The translations under genes were made by a program, and so were the position numbers. A stretch of DNA of 64,000 nt, taken from contig NZ_KB911589.1 of assembly GCF_000383615.1 (NCBI RefSeq), positions 62,001 to 126,000 on the forward strand, given 5' to 3'. Shown here one piece after another: positions 51,101 to 60,803 of the stretch (its first letter is position 1; each line of letters starts with the position of its first letter). The notes under the pieces were generated by a model that searched no databases, was not told the origin of the DNA, and saw nothing but the letters and a program-made list of their open reading frames with translations. Source of the DNA: Streptomyces canus 299MFChir4.1. GTDB lineage: Bacteria; Actinomycetota; Actinomycetes; Streptomycetales; Streptomycetaceae.

Positions 51101-52241
51101 GCTCAGCAAGAACGACGAGCAGCAGGACGCCACGCCGAACGTCTCCGACGTCGAGATCGTGGACGCCGCTTCCGAGACGGAGGCGGTCGCCGCGATCGAG
51201 GCGCCCGTCGAGCGTGGCGAGCCGATCCTCCAGGTGCGCAACCTGGTGAAGCACTTCCCGCTCACCCGGGGCATCCTGTTCAAGAAGCAGGTCGGCGCGG
51301 TCAAGGCCGTCGACGGAGTCTCCTTCGACCTGTACCAGGGCGAGACCCTGGGCATCGTGGGCGAGTCCGGCTGCGGCAAGTCCACCGTGGCGAAGCTCCT
51401 GATGAACCTGGAGCGGGCGACGGCCGGCGAGATCTTCTACAAGGGCCAGGACATCACCACGCTGTCCGGGCGCGCGCTGAAGTCGGTCCGCCGCAACATC
51501 CAGATGGTGTTCCAGGACCCGTACACCTCGCTCAACCCCCGTATGACGGTGGGCGACATCATCGGGGAGCCGTACGACATCCACCCCGAGGTGGCTCCCA
51601 AGGGCGACCGGCGCCGCAAGGTGCAGGAACTCCTCGACGTCGTCGGTCTGAACCCGGAGTACATCAACCGGTACCCGCACCAGTTCTCCGGCGGCCAGCG
51701 CCAGCGCATCGGCATCGCGCGCGGCCTGGCGCTCAACCCGGAGATCATCATCTGCGACGAGCCGGTGTCGGCGCTGGACGTGTCGGTGCAGGCGCAGGTC
51801 ATCAACCTGATGGAGCGGCTGCAGGACGAGTTCAACCTCTCCTACATCTTCATCGCGCACGACCTGTCGATCGTTCGGCACATCTCGGACCGCGTCGGGG
51901 TCATGTACCTCGGCAAGATCGCCGAGATCGGCTCCGACGAGCAGATCTACGACCACCCGACGCACCCCTACACCCAGGCGCTGCTGTCGGCGGTCCCGGT
52001 GCCCGACCCGGAGGCCCGTGAGGGCCGTGAGCGGATCATCCTGAGCGGCGACGTGCCGTCCCCGGCCAACCCGCCCTCCGGCTGCCGCTTCCGCACCCGC
52101 TGCTGGAAGGCCCAGGACAAGTGCGCGGAGGAGGCGCCCCTGCTGGCGATCCCCGAGCGTTTCAAGGGCGCGGACACCCCGGCGGCGCACGAGTCGGCCT
52201 GCCACTTCGCGGAGGAGAAGGACGTCGTGCACGCGGCCTGA
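51093..52241 (+). CDS. Peptide ABC ATPase, DppF-type, operon A
   Basis: A 382-residue partner ATPase with a 45-residue acidic N-terminal extension. Walker A is GESGCGKS, the signature is FSGGQRQR, Walker B is IIICDEPVSALD, and the C-terminal Cys cluster lies in CRFRTRCWKAQDKC. It overlaps the previous gene by eight bases and ends operon A before a strong terminator. Confidence 0.96.
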   Translation: MAELSKNDEQQDATPNVSDVEIVDAASETEAVAAIEAPVERGEPILQVRNLVKHFPLTRGILFKKQVGAVKAVDGVSFDLYQGETLGIVGESGCGKSTVAKLLMNLERATAGEIFYKGQDITTLSGRALKSVRRNIQMVFQDPYTSLNPRMTVGDIIGEPYDIHPEVAPKGDRRRKVQELLDVVGLNPEYINRYPHQFSGGQRQRIGIARGLALNPEIIICDEPVSALDVSVQAQVINLMERLQDEFNLSYIFIAHDLSIVRHISDRVGVMYLGKIAEIGSDEQIYDHPTHPYTQALLSAVPVPDPEAREGRERIILSGDVPSPANPPSGCRFRTRCWKAQDKCAEEAPLLAIPERFKGADTPAAHESACHFAEEKDVVHAA

Positions 52242-52256
52242 CGGTCACGGTTTCCC

Positions 52257-52299
52257 GCCGGTTCCCGGCACCCCGACGGGTGCCGGGAACCGGCCTTTT
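52257..52299 (+). terminator. Terminator of operon A
   Basis: Perfect 14-base stem gccggttcccggca/tgccgggaaccggc with a ten-base loop, followed by cttttt. Confidence 0.9.
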
Positions 52300-52313
52300 T
52301 CGGAGAGCGACAG

Positions 52314-52703
52314 GTGCTGCACCACGTCGAACTGTGGGTCCCCGACCTCCCCCGCGCGGGCGGTGAATGGGGCTGGCTGCTCACCCGCCTCGGCTACGAG
52401 CCCTACCAGAACTGGGAGCACGGCCGCAGTTGGCGGCTGGGGCCGACGTATCTCGTCGTGGAACGGTCACCAGCGCTGACCGGCACCCGGCACGAGCGCA
52501 CCCGCCCCGGCCTCAACCACCTGGCGTTCCACGCCGGCAGCCGCCGTCAGGTCGACGTCCTGGCCGCCGAGGCCCCCGCCCACGGCTGGACCCCCCTCTT
52601 CGCTGACCGGTACCCGCACGCGGGCGGCCCGCAGCACTACGCCGCCTACCTCGCCAACACGGACGGTTTCGAGGTGGAGCTGGTGGCCGGAACCACGCCG
52701 TGA
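52314..52703 (+). CDS. VOC-superfamily (glyoxalase-like) protein
   Basis: A 129-residue single vicinal-oxygen-chelate module. Metal-binding candidates are His in MLHHVELWV, His in GLNHLAFHA and Glu in DGFEVELVA. Members bind metal and small molecules (glyoxalases, dioxygenases, antibiotic-binding proteins); the substrate is unknown. The start is GTG 52314 with ggagagcgaca upstream, just after the operon A terminator. It is convergent with operon B. Confidence 0.88.
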   Translation: MLHHVELWVPDLPRAGGEWGWLLTRLGYEPYQNWEHGRSWRLGPTYLVVERSPALTGTRHERTRPGLNHLAFHAGSRRQVDVLAAEAPAHGWTPLFADRYPHAGGPQHYAAYLANTDGFEVELVAGTTP

Positions 52704-52737
52704 CGGATCGCCCGGGTCGCCGTGACGGCCGCGTGGG

Positions 52738-53772
52738 TCACGCCGTGACAGTCGCCCGCGCCCAGTGACACGCCACCTGCGCCTGGCCGCCCCCCTCCAG
52801 CACCCCGGGATCCTCGTCCCGGCACGCCCCCGCGACGCCCGCGCGTTCCGCCTCCCCGCTTGCCAGGATCTGGCAGCGGGCGTGGAAGCGGCAGCCGGAG
52901 GGGATGCGGGACGGGTCCGGGGGCTCCCCGGTGAGGACGACCGGCGCCCCGGCGGCCTCCGGCAGCACCGACAGCAGCGCCTGCGTGTAGGGATGGCGCG
53001 GTGCCGTCAGCACCTGCTCCACGTCCCCCGTCTCCACGATCCGGCCCAGGTACATCACCGCCACCCGGTCGGCGATGTTCCAGGCCAGGCCCAGGTCGTG
53101 CGTCACCACCAATGCGGACAGACCCAGTTCGGTGCGCAGTCGCAGCAGCAGGGCCAGGATCTCGCCGCGGACGGAGGCGTCCAGCGAGGCCACCGGCTCG
53201 TCGGCGACCAGGAGCTCGGGCTCCAGGACCAACGCACCCGCGATGACGACCCGTTGGCGCTGGCCGCCGGACAGTTCGTGCGGGTAGCGCAGGAAGAAGC
53301 GCTCGGGGGGACGCAGGCCCGCCCGGGACAGGGCCGCCGCCACGGTCGCCCGCTCGTCGCCGCGGTGGCCGTGGATCCGCAGACCCTCCGCCACGGCGTC
53401 GTACACGGTGTGTCGCGGGTTCAGTGATCCGGTCGGGTCCTGGAGGACCAGCTGGACGCGTCGGCGGTACGCCTTCAGGGTCCGGGCGGAGTACTCCAGC
53501 GGCTCCCCGCCGAAGCCGACCCGGCCCTCGGTCGGCCGGACCAGGCCCAGCAGGGCCCGGGCCAGCGTCGTCTTGCCGCAGCCCGACTCCCCGACCAGGG
53601 CCACGATCTCCCCGGCCCGGACGTCGAGTTCGACACCGTCCACGGCCCGAGCGGGCGGTCCACCGTGCCGGCCGGGGTAGGTGATGCGCAGCCCCTGGGC
53701 GCTCAGCAGGGGTGGAGCTGTGGGCGATGCCTCCGGTGACGGCACCGGTGTCGTCGTCTGCCGCTCGGTCAT
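52738..53772 (-). CDS. Peptide ABC ATPase, DppF-type, operon B
   Basis: A 344-residue ATPase. Walker A is GESGCGKT, signature LSGGQRQR, Walker B LLVADEPVASLD, switch VTHDLG, and the C-terminal SGCRFHARCQ extension is followed by an Ala/Gly-rich tail. ATG 53772 overlaps the stop of the preceding ATPase by four bases. It is the last gene of operon B. Confidence 0.95.
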   Translation of the reverse strand: MTERQTTTPVPSPEASPTAPPLLSAQGLRITYPGRHGGPPARAVDGVELDVRAGEIVALVGESGCGKTTLARALLGLVRPTEGRVGFGGEPLEYSARTLKAYRRRVQLVLQDPTGSLNPRHTVYDAVAEGLRIHGHRGDERATVAAALSRAGLRPPERFFLRYPHELSGGQRQRVVIAGALVLEPELLVADEPVASLDASVRGEILALLLRLRTELGLSALVVTHDLGLAWNIADRVAVMYLGRIVETGDVEQVLTAPRHPYTQALLSVLPEAAGAPVVLTGEPPDPSRIPSGCRFHARCQILASGEAERAGVAGACRDEDPGVLEGGGQAQVACHWARATVTA

Positions 53773-54767
53773 GTGCCGCTCCTCGCATCCTCGGCCGCGG
53801 GGGCCGGACCCGGCTCCGCCCCCCGCACATGCACACACGCCGCCCGCCGCCCCGCCCCCGTCTCCCGCAGGTCCTGGTCCTCCGTCGCGCAGGAGGGCAA
53901 CGCGGCCGGGCAGCGGGGGTGGAAGGTGCAGCCGGTGGGGAGGGCGGAAGGGTCGGGCGGGTCGCCGGGGAGGCCGCGGGGGGCGAACCGGGAGGCCGGA
54001 TCGCCGATGCGCGGGAAGGCGGCCGACAGAGCCTTGGCGTAGGGGTGGGCCGCGTTCTCGTAGACCTCCCGGGCGGGGCCCTCCTCGACCACCCGGCCCG
54101 CGTACATCACCGCGAGCCGGTCGCAGGTGTCGGCGAGGACCGCCAGATCGTGGCTGATCATCATCAGGCCCAGTTCCTGGCCGGTGACGAGCTGTTCGAT
54201 CAGGCGCAGGATCTGTGCCTGGATCATCACGTCCAGCGCGGTGGTCGGTTCGTCGGCGATGATCAGGCGAGGGCCGCAGGCCAGCGCCATGGCGATCATG
54301 ACGCGTTGACGCTGTCCCCCGGAGAGTTCGTGCGGGTACGCCGAGGCCCGCGCCGCCGGCAGGCCGACCTGCTCCAGGAGCTCGCCCGCCTGCCTCTTCG
54401 CCGCCGCCGCGGTGCCCTTGCGGTGCAGCAGGATCGGCTCGGCGACCTGGTCGCCGACGCGGTGCACGGGGTTCAGCGAGTGCATCGCCCCCTGGAAGAC
54501 GATCGAGGCGCCCGCCCAGCGGACCGCCCGCACCTGGCCCCACCGCATCGTCAGCACGTCCTCGCCGTCCAGCAGGACCTGCCCGCCGACCCGGGCCCCG
54601 GCCGGCAGCAGCCGCAGCAACGCGAGCGCCAGCGTGGACTTGCCGCAGCCCGACTCGCCCGCGATGCCGAGCTTCCGCCCGGCTGCCAGGGACAGGTTCA
54701 CGCCCCGGACCGCGGCGCCCCCGCCCGGGTAGGTCACTTCGAGGTTCCGCACCTCCAGCAAGGTCAA
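53769..54767 (-). CDS. Peptide ABC ATPase, DppD-type, operon B
   Basis: A 332-residue ATPase. Walker A is GESGCGKS, signature LSGGQRQR, Walker B LIIADEPTTALD and switch ISHDLA. The C-terminus carries CTFHPRCPAALPSC. The likely start is TTG 54767 (LTLLEVRNLEV), overlapping the permease stop in a TTGA arrangement. The much longer in-frame extension upstream is antisense to nothing but overlaps the permease gene and is rejected. Confidence 0.93.
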   Translation of the reverse strand: MTLLEVRNLEVTYPGGGAAVRGVNLSLAAGRKLGIAGESGCGKSTLALALLRLLPAGARVGGQVLLDGEDVLTMRWGQVRAVRWAGASIVFQGAMHSLNPVHRVGDQVAEPILLHRKGTAAAAKRQAGELLEQVGLPAARASAYPHELSGGQRQRVMIAMALACGPRLIIADEPTTALDVMIQAQILRLIEQLVTGQELGLMMISHDLAVLADTCDRLAVMYAGRVVEEGPAREVYENAAHPYAKALSAAFPRIGDPASRFAPRGLPGDPPDPSALPTGCTFHPRCPAALPSCATEDQDLRETGAGRRAACVHVRGAEPGPAPAAEDARSGT

Positions 54768-55687
54768 CGGTCCACCCCCAGACGGGGATTGAGCACCGAC
54801 TCCACCGCACGCCCGCACAGCGTGAACGCCAGCGCGACCGCGGCGATCGCGATGCCGGGCGGCACCAGGTACCACCAGTCGCCGGAACTCACCGCACCCG
54901 CCTCCCGCGCCTCCTGGAGCAGCCCGCCCCACGACACCACCGTCGGATCACCGAGCCCGAGGAACGCCAGCGTCGCCTCGGCGAGGATCGCGCTGGAGAC
55001 CATCAGGGTCGCCTGTGCCAGCACCAGCGGCATCACGTTGGGCAGCACGTGCCGGGACATGATGTGCCCGTGACCGCCGCCCAGCGCTTTCGCGCGTTCG
55101 ATGTACGGCCGTGACTCCACCGCCAGTGTCTGCGCCCGCACCAGCCGTGCGGTGGTCGGCCACGAGGTCACACCGATCGCGAGGATCACCGTGCCGAGCG
55201 AGCGGGACAGCACGGTGGCCAGCGCGATGGCGAGCACCAGCGTCGGCATCACCAGGAACCAGTCCGTGACCCGCATCAGCACGGTCGCGTACCAGCCCTT
55301 GAAGTGCCCGGCCGTGACGCCGACAAGCGCGCCGATCGCCACCGACAGCACGGCCGCCAGCAGCCCCACCAGCAGCGAGACGCGCGAGCCCCACACCAGC
55401 AGGCCCAGCAGGTCGCGCCCGAACCGGTCGGTGCCCAGCGGGAACTCGCCGCTCGGGCTCTCCATCGGCTGGCCCGGCGCGTCGGTGGCCCCCGCCACGT
55501 CGGAGCCGACGGTGAGCGGCGCGGTCAGCGCGACCAGCGCGAACAGGGTGAGCGCGGCCAGGCCGACCAGTCCGGCGCGGTGGGTGCGGTACTCCGCCCA
55601 GAACCGGACGGCGGACCGACGGCGGCGCTGCCAGGCGAGCCGGCGCGGGCCGGCACCGGTGGCCGGGGCCGGGATGCCGGTCGTCAT
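54764..55687 (-). CDS. Peptide ABC permease, DppC-type, operon B
   Basis: A 307-residue permease with an N-terminal basic leader (RRLAWQRRRRS), about six helices and the EAA region RPYIERAKALGGGHGHIMSRHVLPNVMPLVL. The start is ATG 55687, overlapping the previous stop by four bases. Confidence 0.94.
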   Translation of the reverse strand: MTTGIPAPATGAGPRRLAWQRRRRSAVRFWAEYRTHRAGLVGLAALTLFALVALTAPLTVGSDVAGATDAPGQPMESPSGEFPLGTDRFGRDLLGLLVWGSRVSLLVGLLAAVLSVAIGALVGVTAGHFKGWYATVLMRVTDWFLVMPTLVLAIALATVLSRSLGTVILAIGVTSWPTTARLVRAQTLAVESRPYIERAKALGGGHGHIMSRHVLPNVMPLVLAQATLMVSSAILAEATLAFLGLGDPTVVSWGGLLQEAREAGAVSSGDWWYLVPPGIAIAAVALAFTLCGRAVESVLNPRLGVDR

Positions 55688-56739
55688 CGGCCCACCCGCG
55701 GGTCGAGCAGCGGATAGGCCAGGTCGGCCAGTGTGTTCATGATGATCACCGCCGCGGCGAAGAAGAGGAACAGGCCCTGGACCAACGGCAGGTCGGGCAC
55801 GCTCAGGGCCTGGTAGAACAGTCCGCCGAGACCGGGCCAGGAGAACACGGTCTCGACGAGGATCACTCCCGCGACCGTCCGGCCGAGATTGACGAAGACC
55901 AGCGTCACGGTCGGCAGCAGCGCGTTCGGTACGGCATGCCGGCGCCGGACCAGATCGTCCCGGAGCCCCTTGGCGCGCGCGGTGGTCAGATAGTCGCTGC
56001 CCATCTCGTCGAGCAGCGCCGACCGGGTGACCAGCAGGGTCTGCCCGTACTCGACCGAGACCAGCGTGACGACGGGGAGGATCAGATGGTGGGCCACGTC
56101 GAGGACGTACGCGAAGCCCTCCTCGCCGCCCGACTCCATGCCACCGGTGGGGAACAGCCCCGGGATCGGGCCGATGCCCACCGAGAACACGATGATGAGC
56201 AGCAGCCCCAGCCAGAATGACGGGACGGAGTACAGGGTCAGGGCGAGACCGGTGTTCAGCCGGTCGCCGAGCCGGCCGTGACGCCAGGCCGCGCGGGTGC
56301 CGAGGAGGATGCCCAGCGCGGTGTACAGGACGAAGGCCGTGCCGGTCAGCAGCAGCGTGTTCGGCAGCGCCTCGCCGATCTTGTCGACGACCGGGGCGTG
56401 GAACTGGTACGACGTGCCCAGGTCGCCGGTGAGCGCCTTGCCGCAGTAGTCGGTGAACTGCTGCCACAACGGCAGGTCGAGCCCGAACTCCCGCCGGTAG
56501 GCCGCCAGTTGCTCGGCGGACACCGGGCGGCCGCCGGTCATGGTCTTGACCGGGTCGCCCGGGATCAGCCGGAACAGGAAGAAGCCGGTGACGAGCACGG
56601 CGAGCAGGGACACGACGGCGCCGCCGACCTTGCCGGCGCCGTAACGGACGTACGCGGTCGTGGTGCGCGCCCTTGGGGTGCGGACGCGGACCGCCGGTTC
56701 GGCGAGGGCCTCGGCGGCGATCTTCCCGGCGCTACTCAC
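55684..56739 (-). CDS. Peptide ABC permease, DppB-type, operon B
   Basis: A 351-residue permease with about six helices and the EAA region SDYLTTARAKGLRDDLVRRRHAVPNALLPTV. Residues 1-35 form a cytoplasmic leader longer than in operons A and C. The start is GTG 56739, overlapping the binding-protein gene by eight bases. Confidence 0.94.
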   Translation of the reverse strand: MSSAGKIAAEALAEPAVRVRTPRARTTTAYVRYGAGKVGGAVVSLLAVLVTGFFLFRLIPGDPVKTMTGGRPVSAEQLAAYRREFGLDLPLWQQFTDYCGKALTGDLGTSYQFHAPVVDKIGEALPNTLLLTGTAFVLYTALGILLGTRAAWRHGRLGDRLNTGLALTLYSVPSFWLGLLLIIVFSVGIGPIPGLFPTGGMESGGEEGFAYVLDVAHHLILPVVTLVSVEYGQTLLVTRSALLDEMGSDYLTTARAKGLRDDLVRRRHAVPNALLPTVTLVFVNLGRTVAGVILVETVFSWPGLGGLFYQALSVPDLPLVQGLFLFFAAAVIIMNTLADLAYPLLDPRVGR

Positions 56740-58603
56740 GGTCTTCCGCGGTGGCCCGGCGGCGCATCGCGAAGAACACGCCGGCGCCCACGACGACCAC
56801 GGCGGCCACGATCCCGCCGATGACGATCCCGGTGGAGCCGGAGTCGTCGGAGGAGCCGTCCGAGGCGGCCGGGACCGCCGACCACCAGCTCCAGTAGCCG
56901 TCCTGGCCGTAGATGTTGCCCGCCGCGCTCGGCATCGTCCGGATCGACTTGATCTGGTCGGTCCGGTACGCCTCCACGGCGTTCGGGTACGCCATGACGT
57001 TCATGTACCCCAGGTCGTACAGCCGCGACTCCATCTGCTTGACGATCGTGGCCCGTTCGGCGGGGTCGTACTCGGCGAGCTGACGCGCGTACAGGCTGTC
57101 GTACTGCTTGTCGCAGATGAAGTTGTCGGTGGCGCCGGTGTCCTTCGGGGTGGCGGGCAGGGCCGCGCAGGTGTGGATGGACAGCACGAAGTCCGGGTCG
57201 GGGTTGACGGACCAGCCGTCGAAGGCGAGGTCGTAGTTGCCGGCGAGCCAGGGGTCGGTGACGTTGTCCAGGCAGTCGAGGGTGACGCCGATGCCGAGCT
57301 TGCTCCACCACTCCGTCAGGTACTGGCCGACCGCCTTGTCGTTCGGGTCGGTGGCGTGGCAGAGGACGCGGTATGTGATCGGCTTGCCGTCCTTGCCGAG
57401 GCGCTTGCCGGAGCTGTTCTTCCTGTAGCCCGCCTGGTCGAGGAGCTGGGCGGCCTTCGCGGGGTCGTAGGTGAGTTCCTGGCTCGGCGAGGGCTTCCAG
57501 AAGTACTGCGGGAACCGCGGTGGGATGTACCCCTGGCCTTCCACGGCGTGCCCCTGGAACACCTTGTCGATGACGGCCTTGCGGTCGACTGCCATGAACA
57601 GGGCGTGCCGGACTCGCTCGTCCAGCAGGGAAGGGTCGCCGTCGCCGAACTTCTGACCGTTCTTCGCCTTGGCGCCCGGGTTGGTGGCGAGGGCGTAGAA
57701 GCGGCGACCGGGGGCGTCGTTGACGTGGATGTTCTCTGCGTTCTTGAGGGAGGCCGCCTGGGCGGGCGTCAGCGAAGGGGAGCCCGCGACGAAGGAGACC
57801 TCGCCTTTGCGCAGGGCGGCTACGGCGGCGTCCTGGTCCTTGTAGTAGCGGAAGAGCAGTTCGTCGAACTTGGGAGCCCCACGCCAGAAACTCTTGTTCG
57901 CCTTGAGGCGCACGTAGCCGTCAGGCTTGTAGTCGGTGAGGATGAACGGCCCGTTCCCGACTACGGGGAAGCTCTTGTCGTTGTTGAACTTGGAGAGGTC
58001 ACCGACCTTCTCCCATTGGTGCTTGGGCACGATCGGCACGTCGAGGGCCGTCATCGTGGCCTGCGGCTTCTTCAGCTTGATGACCAGCTTGGTCGGGCTT
58101 GGGGCGGTGACCTTCTCGAAGTTGGCGACGAAGCTGCCGTTGGCGGTGGCGGCGCCCTCATCGGTCATCATCGTGTTGAACGTCCAGGCCGCGTCCTCGG
58201 CGGTGGCCTGCTGACCGTCCGACCACTTGGAGTTCGAGCGGATCGTGTAGGTCCAGGTCAGCTTGTCCGAGGACGACTGCCACTTGGTGGCCAGGCCCGG
58301 GATCGTACGGGCGTTCGTGGGGTCGTAGTTGGTCAGGTACTCGTACATCAGCCGGTGGATGCTGGTGCTGAGCAGCCGGCTGGCCAGGAACGGGCTCAGC
58401 GAGTCGACGCTCTGCGCGACGGCGACGGTGAGGACCTTGTCACCGTCCGCGGCGGAGGCCTGCTGAGGGGCCGGGTTGAGCGGGGTCGCGAGTCCGGCCA
58501 ATGTCGTCAGCGCGGCGGCACCGGCTACGGCGACGAGCCTGGCGACGCGCGGTCGTAATCTTCTGGAGCTCGGAAAGCCGCTGCCGTGGACTGGTGTGCT
58601 CAT
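56732..58603 (-). CDS. Membrane-tethered peptide-binding protein, operon B
   Basis: A 623-residue family 5 substrate-binding protein. It has an N-terminal signal peptide (about 20-50, VAVAGAAALTTLAGLA, with cleavage likely near ASAADG) but no lipobox Cys. The C-terminus carries a transmembrane helix (about 592-614, GIVIGGIVAAVVVVGAGVFF) and a basic RRRATAEDRE tail, so it is anchored by its C-terminus. Family segments include SVDSLSPFLASRLLSTSIHRLMYEYLT, WSDGQQATAEDAAWTF and DERVRHALFMAVDRKAV. It is the first gene of operon B. It differs clearly from the lipoproteins of operons A and C, so it may bind a different ligand. Confidence 0.93.
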   Translation of the reverse strand: MSTPVHGSGFPSSRRLRPRVARLVAVAGAAALTTLAGLATPLNPAPQQASAADGDKVLTVAVAQSVDSLSPFLASRLLSTSIHRLMYEYLTNYDPTNARTIPGLATKWQSSSDKLTWTYTIRSNSKWSDGQQATAEDAAWTFNTMMTDEGAATANGSFVANFEKVTAPSPTKLVIKLKKPQATMTALDVPIVPKHQWEKVGDLSKFNNDKSFPVVGNGPFILTDYKPDGYVRLKANKSFWRGAPKFDELLFRYYKDQDAAVAALRKGEVSFVAGSPSLTPAQAASLKNAENIHVNDAPGRRFYALATNPGAKAKNGQKFGDGDPSLLDERVRHALFMAVDRKAVIDKVFQGHAVEGQGYIPPRFPQYFWKPSPSQELTYDPAKAAQLLDQAGYRKNSSGKRLGKDGKPITYRVLCHATDPNDKAVGQYLTEWWSKLGIGVTLDCLDNVTDPWLAGNYDLAFDGWSVNPDPDFVLSIHTCAALPATPKDTGATDNFICDKQYDSLYARQLAEYDPAERATIVKQMESRLYDLGYMNVMAYPNAVEAYRTDQIKSIRTMPSAAGNIYGQDGYWSWWSAVPAASDGSSDDSGSTGIVIGGIVAAVVVVGAGVFFAMRRRATAEDRE

Positions 58604-59152
58604 AGGTCGTGACCTCGCGTCATCGCTTGCACAGGGACGGCTTGTTCGGACCGGTGATTGATGAGTGTGTCTACCAGTGGCGGTCTGGGCTCGTCAACGG
58701 CGCCTGAGAGCCCGTGTGGCCTGCGGAAACAGCGAATCGACGACCACGGAGCAGTCATTGGTCCATATCGGTGAAAGGCCCCTGGTGGAGCCATGACGGT
58801 GAGTCGCCGCGGTGCCGGCGCGACTTCCCCCTGCCGGGAAGGGTCCGCGTTCCACGAGCAGCCCGATCTCCGCGCTGTCCGTTCCTCGTGACGGAGTGTC
58901 ACGTAGCGCCTCGGCGCACGTTCATCCGCTCCCTGGGCAGCGGCGCTCCCGGCCTGCCGGACCAGGCCGCGGAAGCGGGGCCCCTCGGTCTTTCGCCGGT
59001 GATCCCGAGGAGCCTCTGGCCCCGTATTAAGGCAGGTATGACACCTAATGGGTGGAATAAGTGGCGTTTAGTGTCAAGTGGGTCGATATTTTTTCCATAC
59101 TTGATCAGTAGCCCGGCGCTGGTGGCACAGCGCACTCACGAGGAGGCACTCC
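58604..59152. promoter_or_regulatory. Divergent promoter region of operons B and C
   Basis: About 550 gene-free bases between divergent operons. The right half (59025-59115) is unusually AT-rich for this genome, including gatattttttccatac. It contains an inverted repeat TGACACctaa...tttaGTGTCA (59039-59076, 8 of 10 matching, half-sites about three helical turns apart). A ribosome site gaggagg lies just before ATG 59153. No terminator-like structure was seen. Other short frames here lack start signals. Confidence 0.55.
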
Positions 59153-60796
59153 ATGCGTGGAGCCACGCACGCCAGATGGGCCGCATGCGCGGCGGCGGTA
59201 GCCCTCGCGGCGACGGCCTGCGGCGGTGGGGACAGCGGCAGCGACAGTGGCGGCAGTGGTGACGGCGGCGCGGTCCTGAGCTCCTCGTGGGGCGACCCGC
59301 AGAACCCGCTGGAGCCGGCCAACACCAACGAGGTGCAGGGCGGCAAGGTCCTCGACATGATCTTCCGCAGCCTGAAGAAGTACAACCCGGAGACCGGCAA
59401 GGCCGAGGACATGCTCGCCGAGAAGATCGACACGAGCGACTCGCAGAACTTCACGGTCACCGTCAAGGACGGCTGGACCTTCAGCAACGGCGAGAAGGTC
59501 ACCGCCCAGTCGTTCGTGGACGCCTGGAACTACGGGGCCTCCCTCAAGAACAACCAGAAGAACGCCTACTTCTTCGGCTACATCGACGGCTACGACAAGA
59601 CCCATCCCGACGACGGCAGCAAGCAGACCGCCGACACCCTCTCCGGACTGAAGGTCACCGGCCCGAGGACCTTCACCGTCAAGCTCAACCAGAAGTTCTC
59701 GACCTTCCCCGACACCCTCGGCTACCCGGCCTACGCGCCACTCCCGCAGGCCTTCTTCAAGGACCACTCCGGCTGGCTGAAGAAGCCGGTCGGCAACGGG
59801 CCGTACACCATCGAGTCGTACACCAAGGGCTCGCAGATGGCCCTCAAGAAGTGGGACGGCTACAACGGCCCGGACAAGGCACAGAACGGCGGGGTGACCC
59901 TCAAGGTCTACACCGACAACAACACCGCCTACACCGACCTCATGGCCGGCAACCTCGACCTCGTCGACGACGTCCCGGCCGCCCAGCTCAAGAACGTCAA
60001 GAACGACCTCGGCGGCCGCTACATCAACAGCCCGGCCGGCATCATCCAGACCCTCGCGTTCCCGTTCTACGACAAGAACTGGAACAAGGCCGGGGCGGAG
60101 AAGGTCCGCACCGGACTCTCCCGCGCGATCGACCGCGACCAGATCACCGAGACCATCTTCCAGAAGACCCGTACCCCCGCCACCGACTGGACCTCCCCGG
60201 TCCTCGGCAAGGAGGGCGGCTTCCAGGACGGGCTGTGCGGGGACGCCTGCGACTACGACCCCGCCGCGGCCAAGAAGCTCATCAAGGAGGGCGGCGGGCT
60301 CCCCGGCGGCCAGATCAAGATCACGTACAACGCGGACACCGGCTCCCACAAGCAGTGGATCGACGCCGTCTGCAACTCCATCAACAACGCGCTCGACAAC
60401 GACAAGGCCTGCGTCGGCAACCCCGTCGGCACCTTCGCCGACTTCCGCAGCCAGATCACCGCGAAGAAGATGAGCGGCCCCTTCCGGGCGGGCTGGCAGA
60501 TGGACTACCCGCTCATCCAGAACTTCCTCCAGCCGCTCTACTACACCAACGCCTCCTCCAACGACGGCAAGTGGTCCAACAAGGACTTCGACAAGCTCGT
60601 GAACGAGGCCAACGCCGAGACCGACACCACCAAGGCCATCGAGAAGTTCCAGGCGGCCGAGAAGGTCGTACGGGACAACATGGCCGCCATCCCGCTCTGG
60701 TACCAGAACGGCAGCGCGGGCTACTCGGAGCGGCTCTCGAACGTGAAGCTCAACCCGTTCAGCGTCCCCGTCTACAACGAGATCAAGGTCGGCTGA
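59153..60796 (+). CDS. Oligopeptide-binding lipoprotein, operon C (BldKB-like)
   Basis: A 547-residue family 5 binding protein with lipobox LAATAC (Cys23) and a Gly/Asp/Ser linker. Segments SSWGDPQNPLEPANTNEVQGG, FSNGEKVTAQSFVDAWNYG, KKPVGNGPYTIESY, GLSRAIDRDQITETIF and NMAAIPLWYQNGSAGYSERL parallel operon A's protein closely. The start is ATG 59153 behind gaggagg; both A and C proteins begin MRGA. The permease follows after only seven bases, without the hairpins found in operon A. Confidence 0.95.
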   Translation: MRGATHARWAACAAAVALAATACGGGDSGSDSGGSGDGGAVLSSSWGDPQNPLEPANTNEVQGGKVLDMIFRSLKKYNPETGKAEDMLAEKIDTSDSQNFTVTVKDGWTFSNGEKVTAQSFVDAWNYGASLKNNQKNAYFFGYIDGYDKTHPDDGSKQTADTLSGLKVTGPRTFTVKLNQKFSTFPDTLGYPAYAPLPQAFFKDHSGWLKKPVGNGPYTIESYTKGSQMALKKWDGYNGPDKAQNGGVTLKVYTDNNTAYTDLMAGNLDLVDDVPAAQLKNVKNDLGGRYINSPAGIIQTLAFPFYDKNWNKAGAEKVRTGLSRAIDRDQITETIFQKTRTPATDWTSPVLGKEGGFQDGLCGDACDYDPAAAKKLIKEGGGLPGGQIKITYNADTGSHKQWIDAVCNSINNALDNDKACVGNPVGTFADFRSQITAKKMSGPFRAGWQMDYPLIQNFLQPLYYTNASSNDGKWSNKDFDKLVNEANAETDTTKAIEKFQAAEKVVRDNMAAIPLWYQNGSAGYSERLSNVKLNPFSVPVYNEIKVG

Positions 60797-60803
60797 CCCC
60801 GCC

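Noticed and set aside
46390..52241. Direct naming of operon A (or C) as bldK
   Set aside because: The recalled bldKA-E order (permease, binding protein, permease, two ATPases) differs from binding protein first here. Similarity alone does not separate bldK from its paralogues, so no symbols were given.
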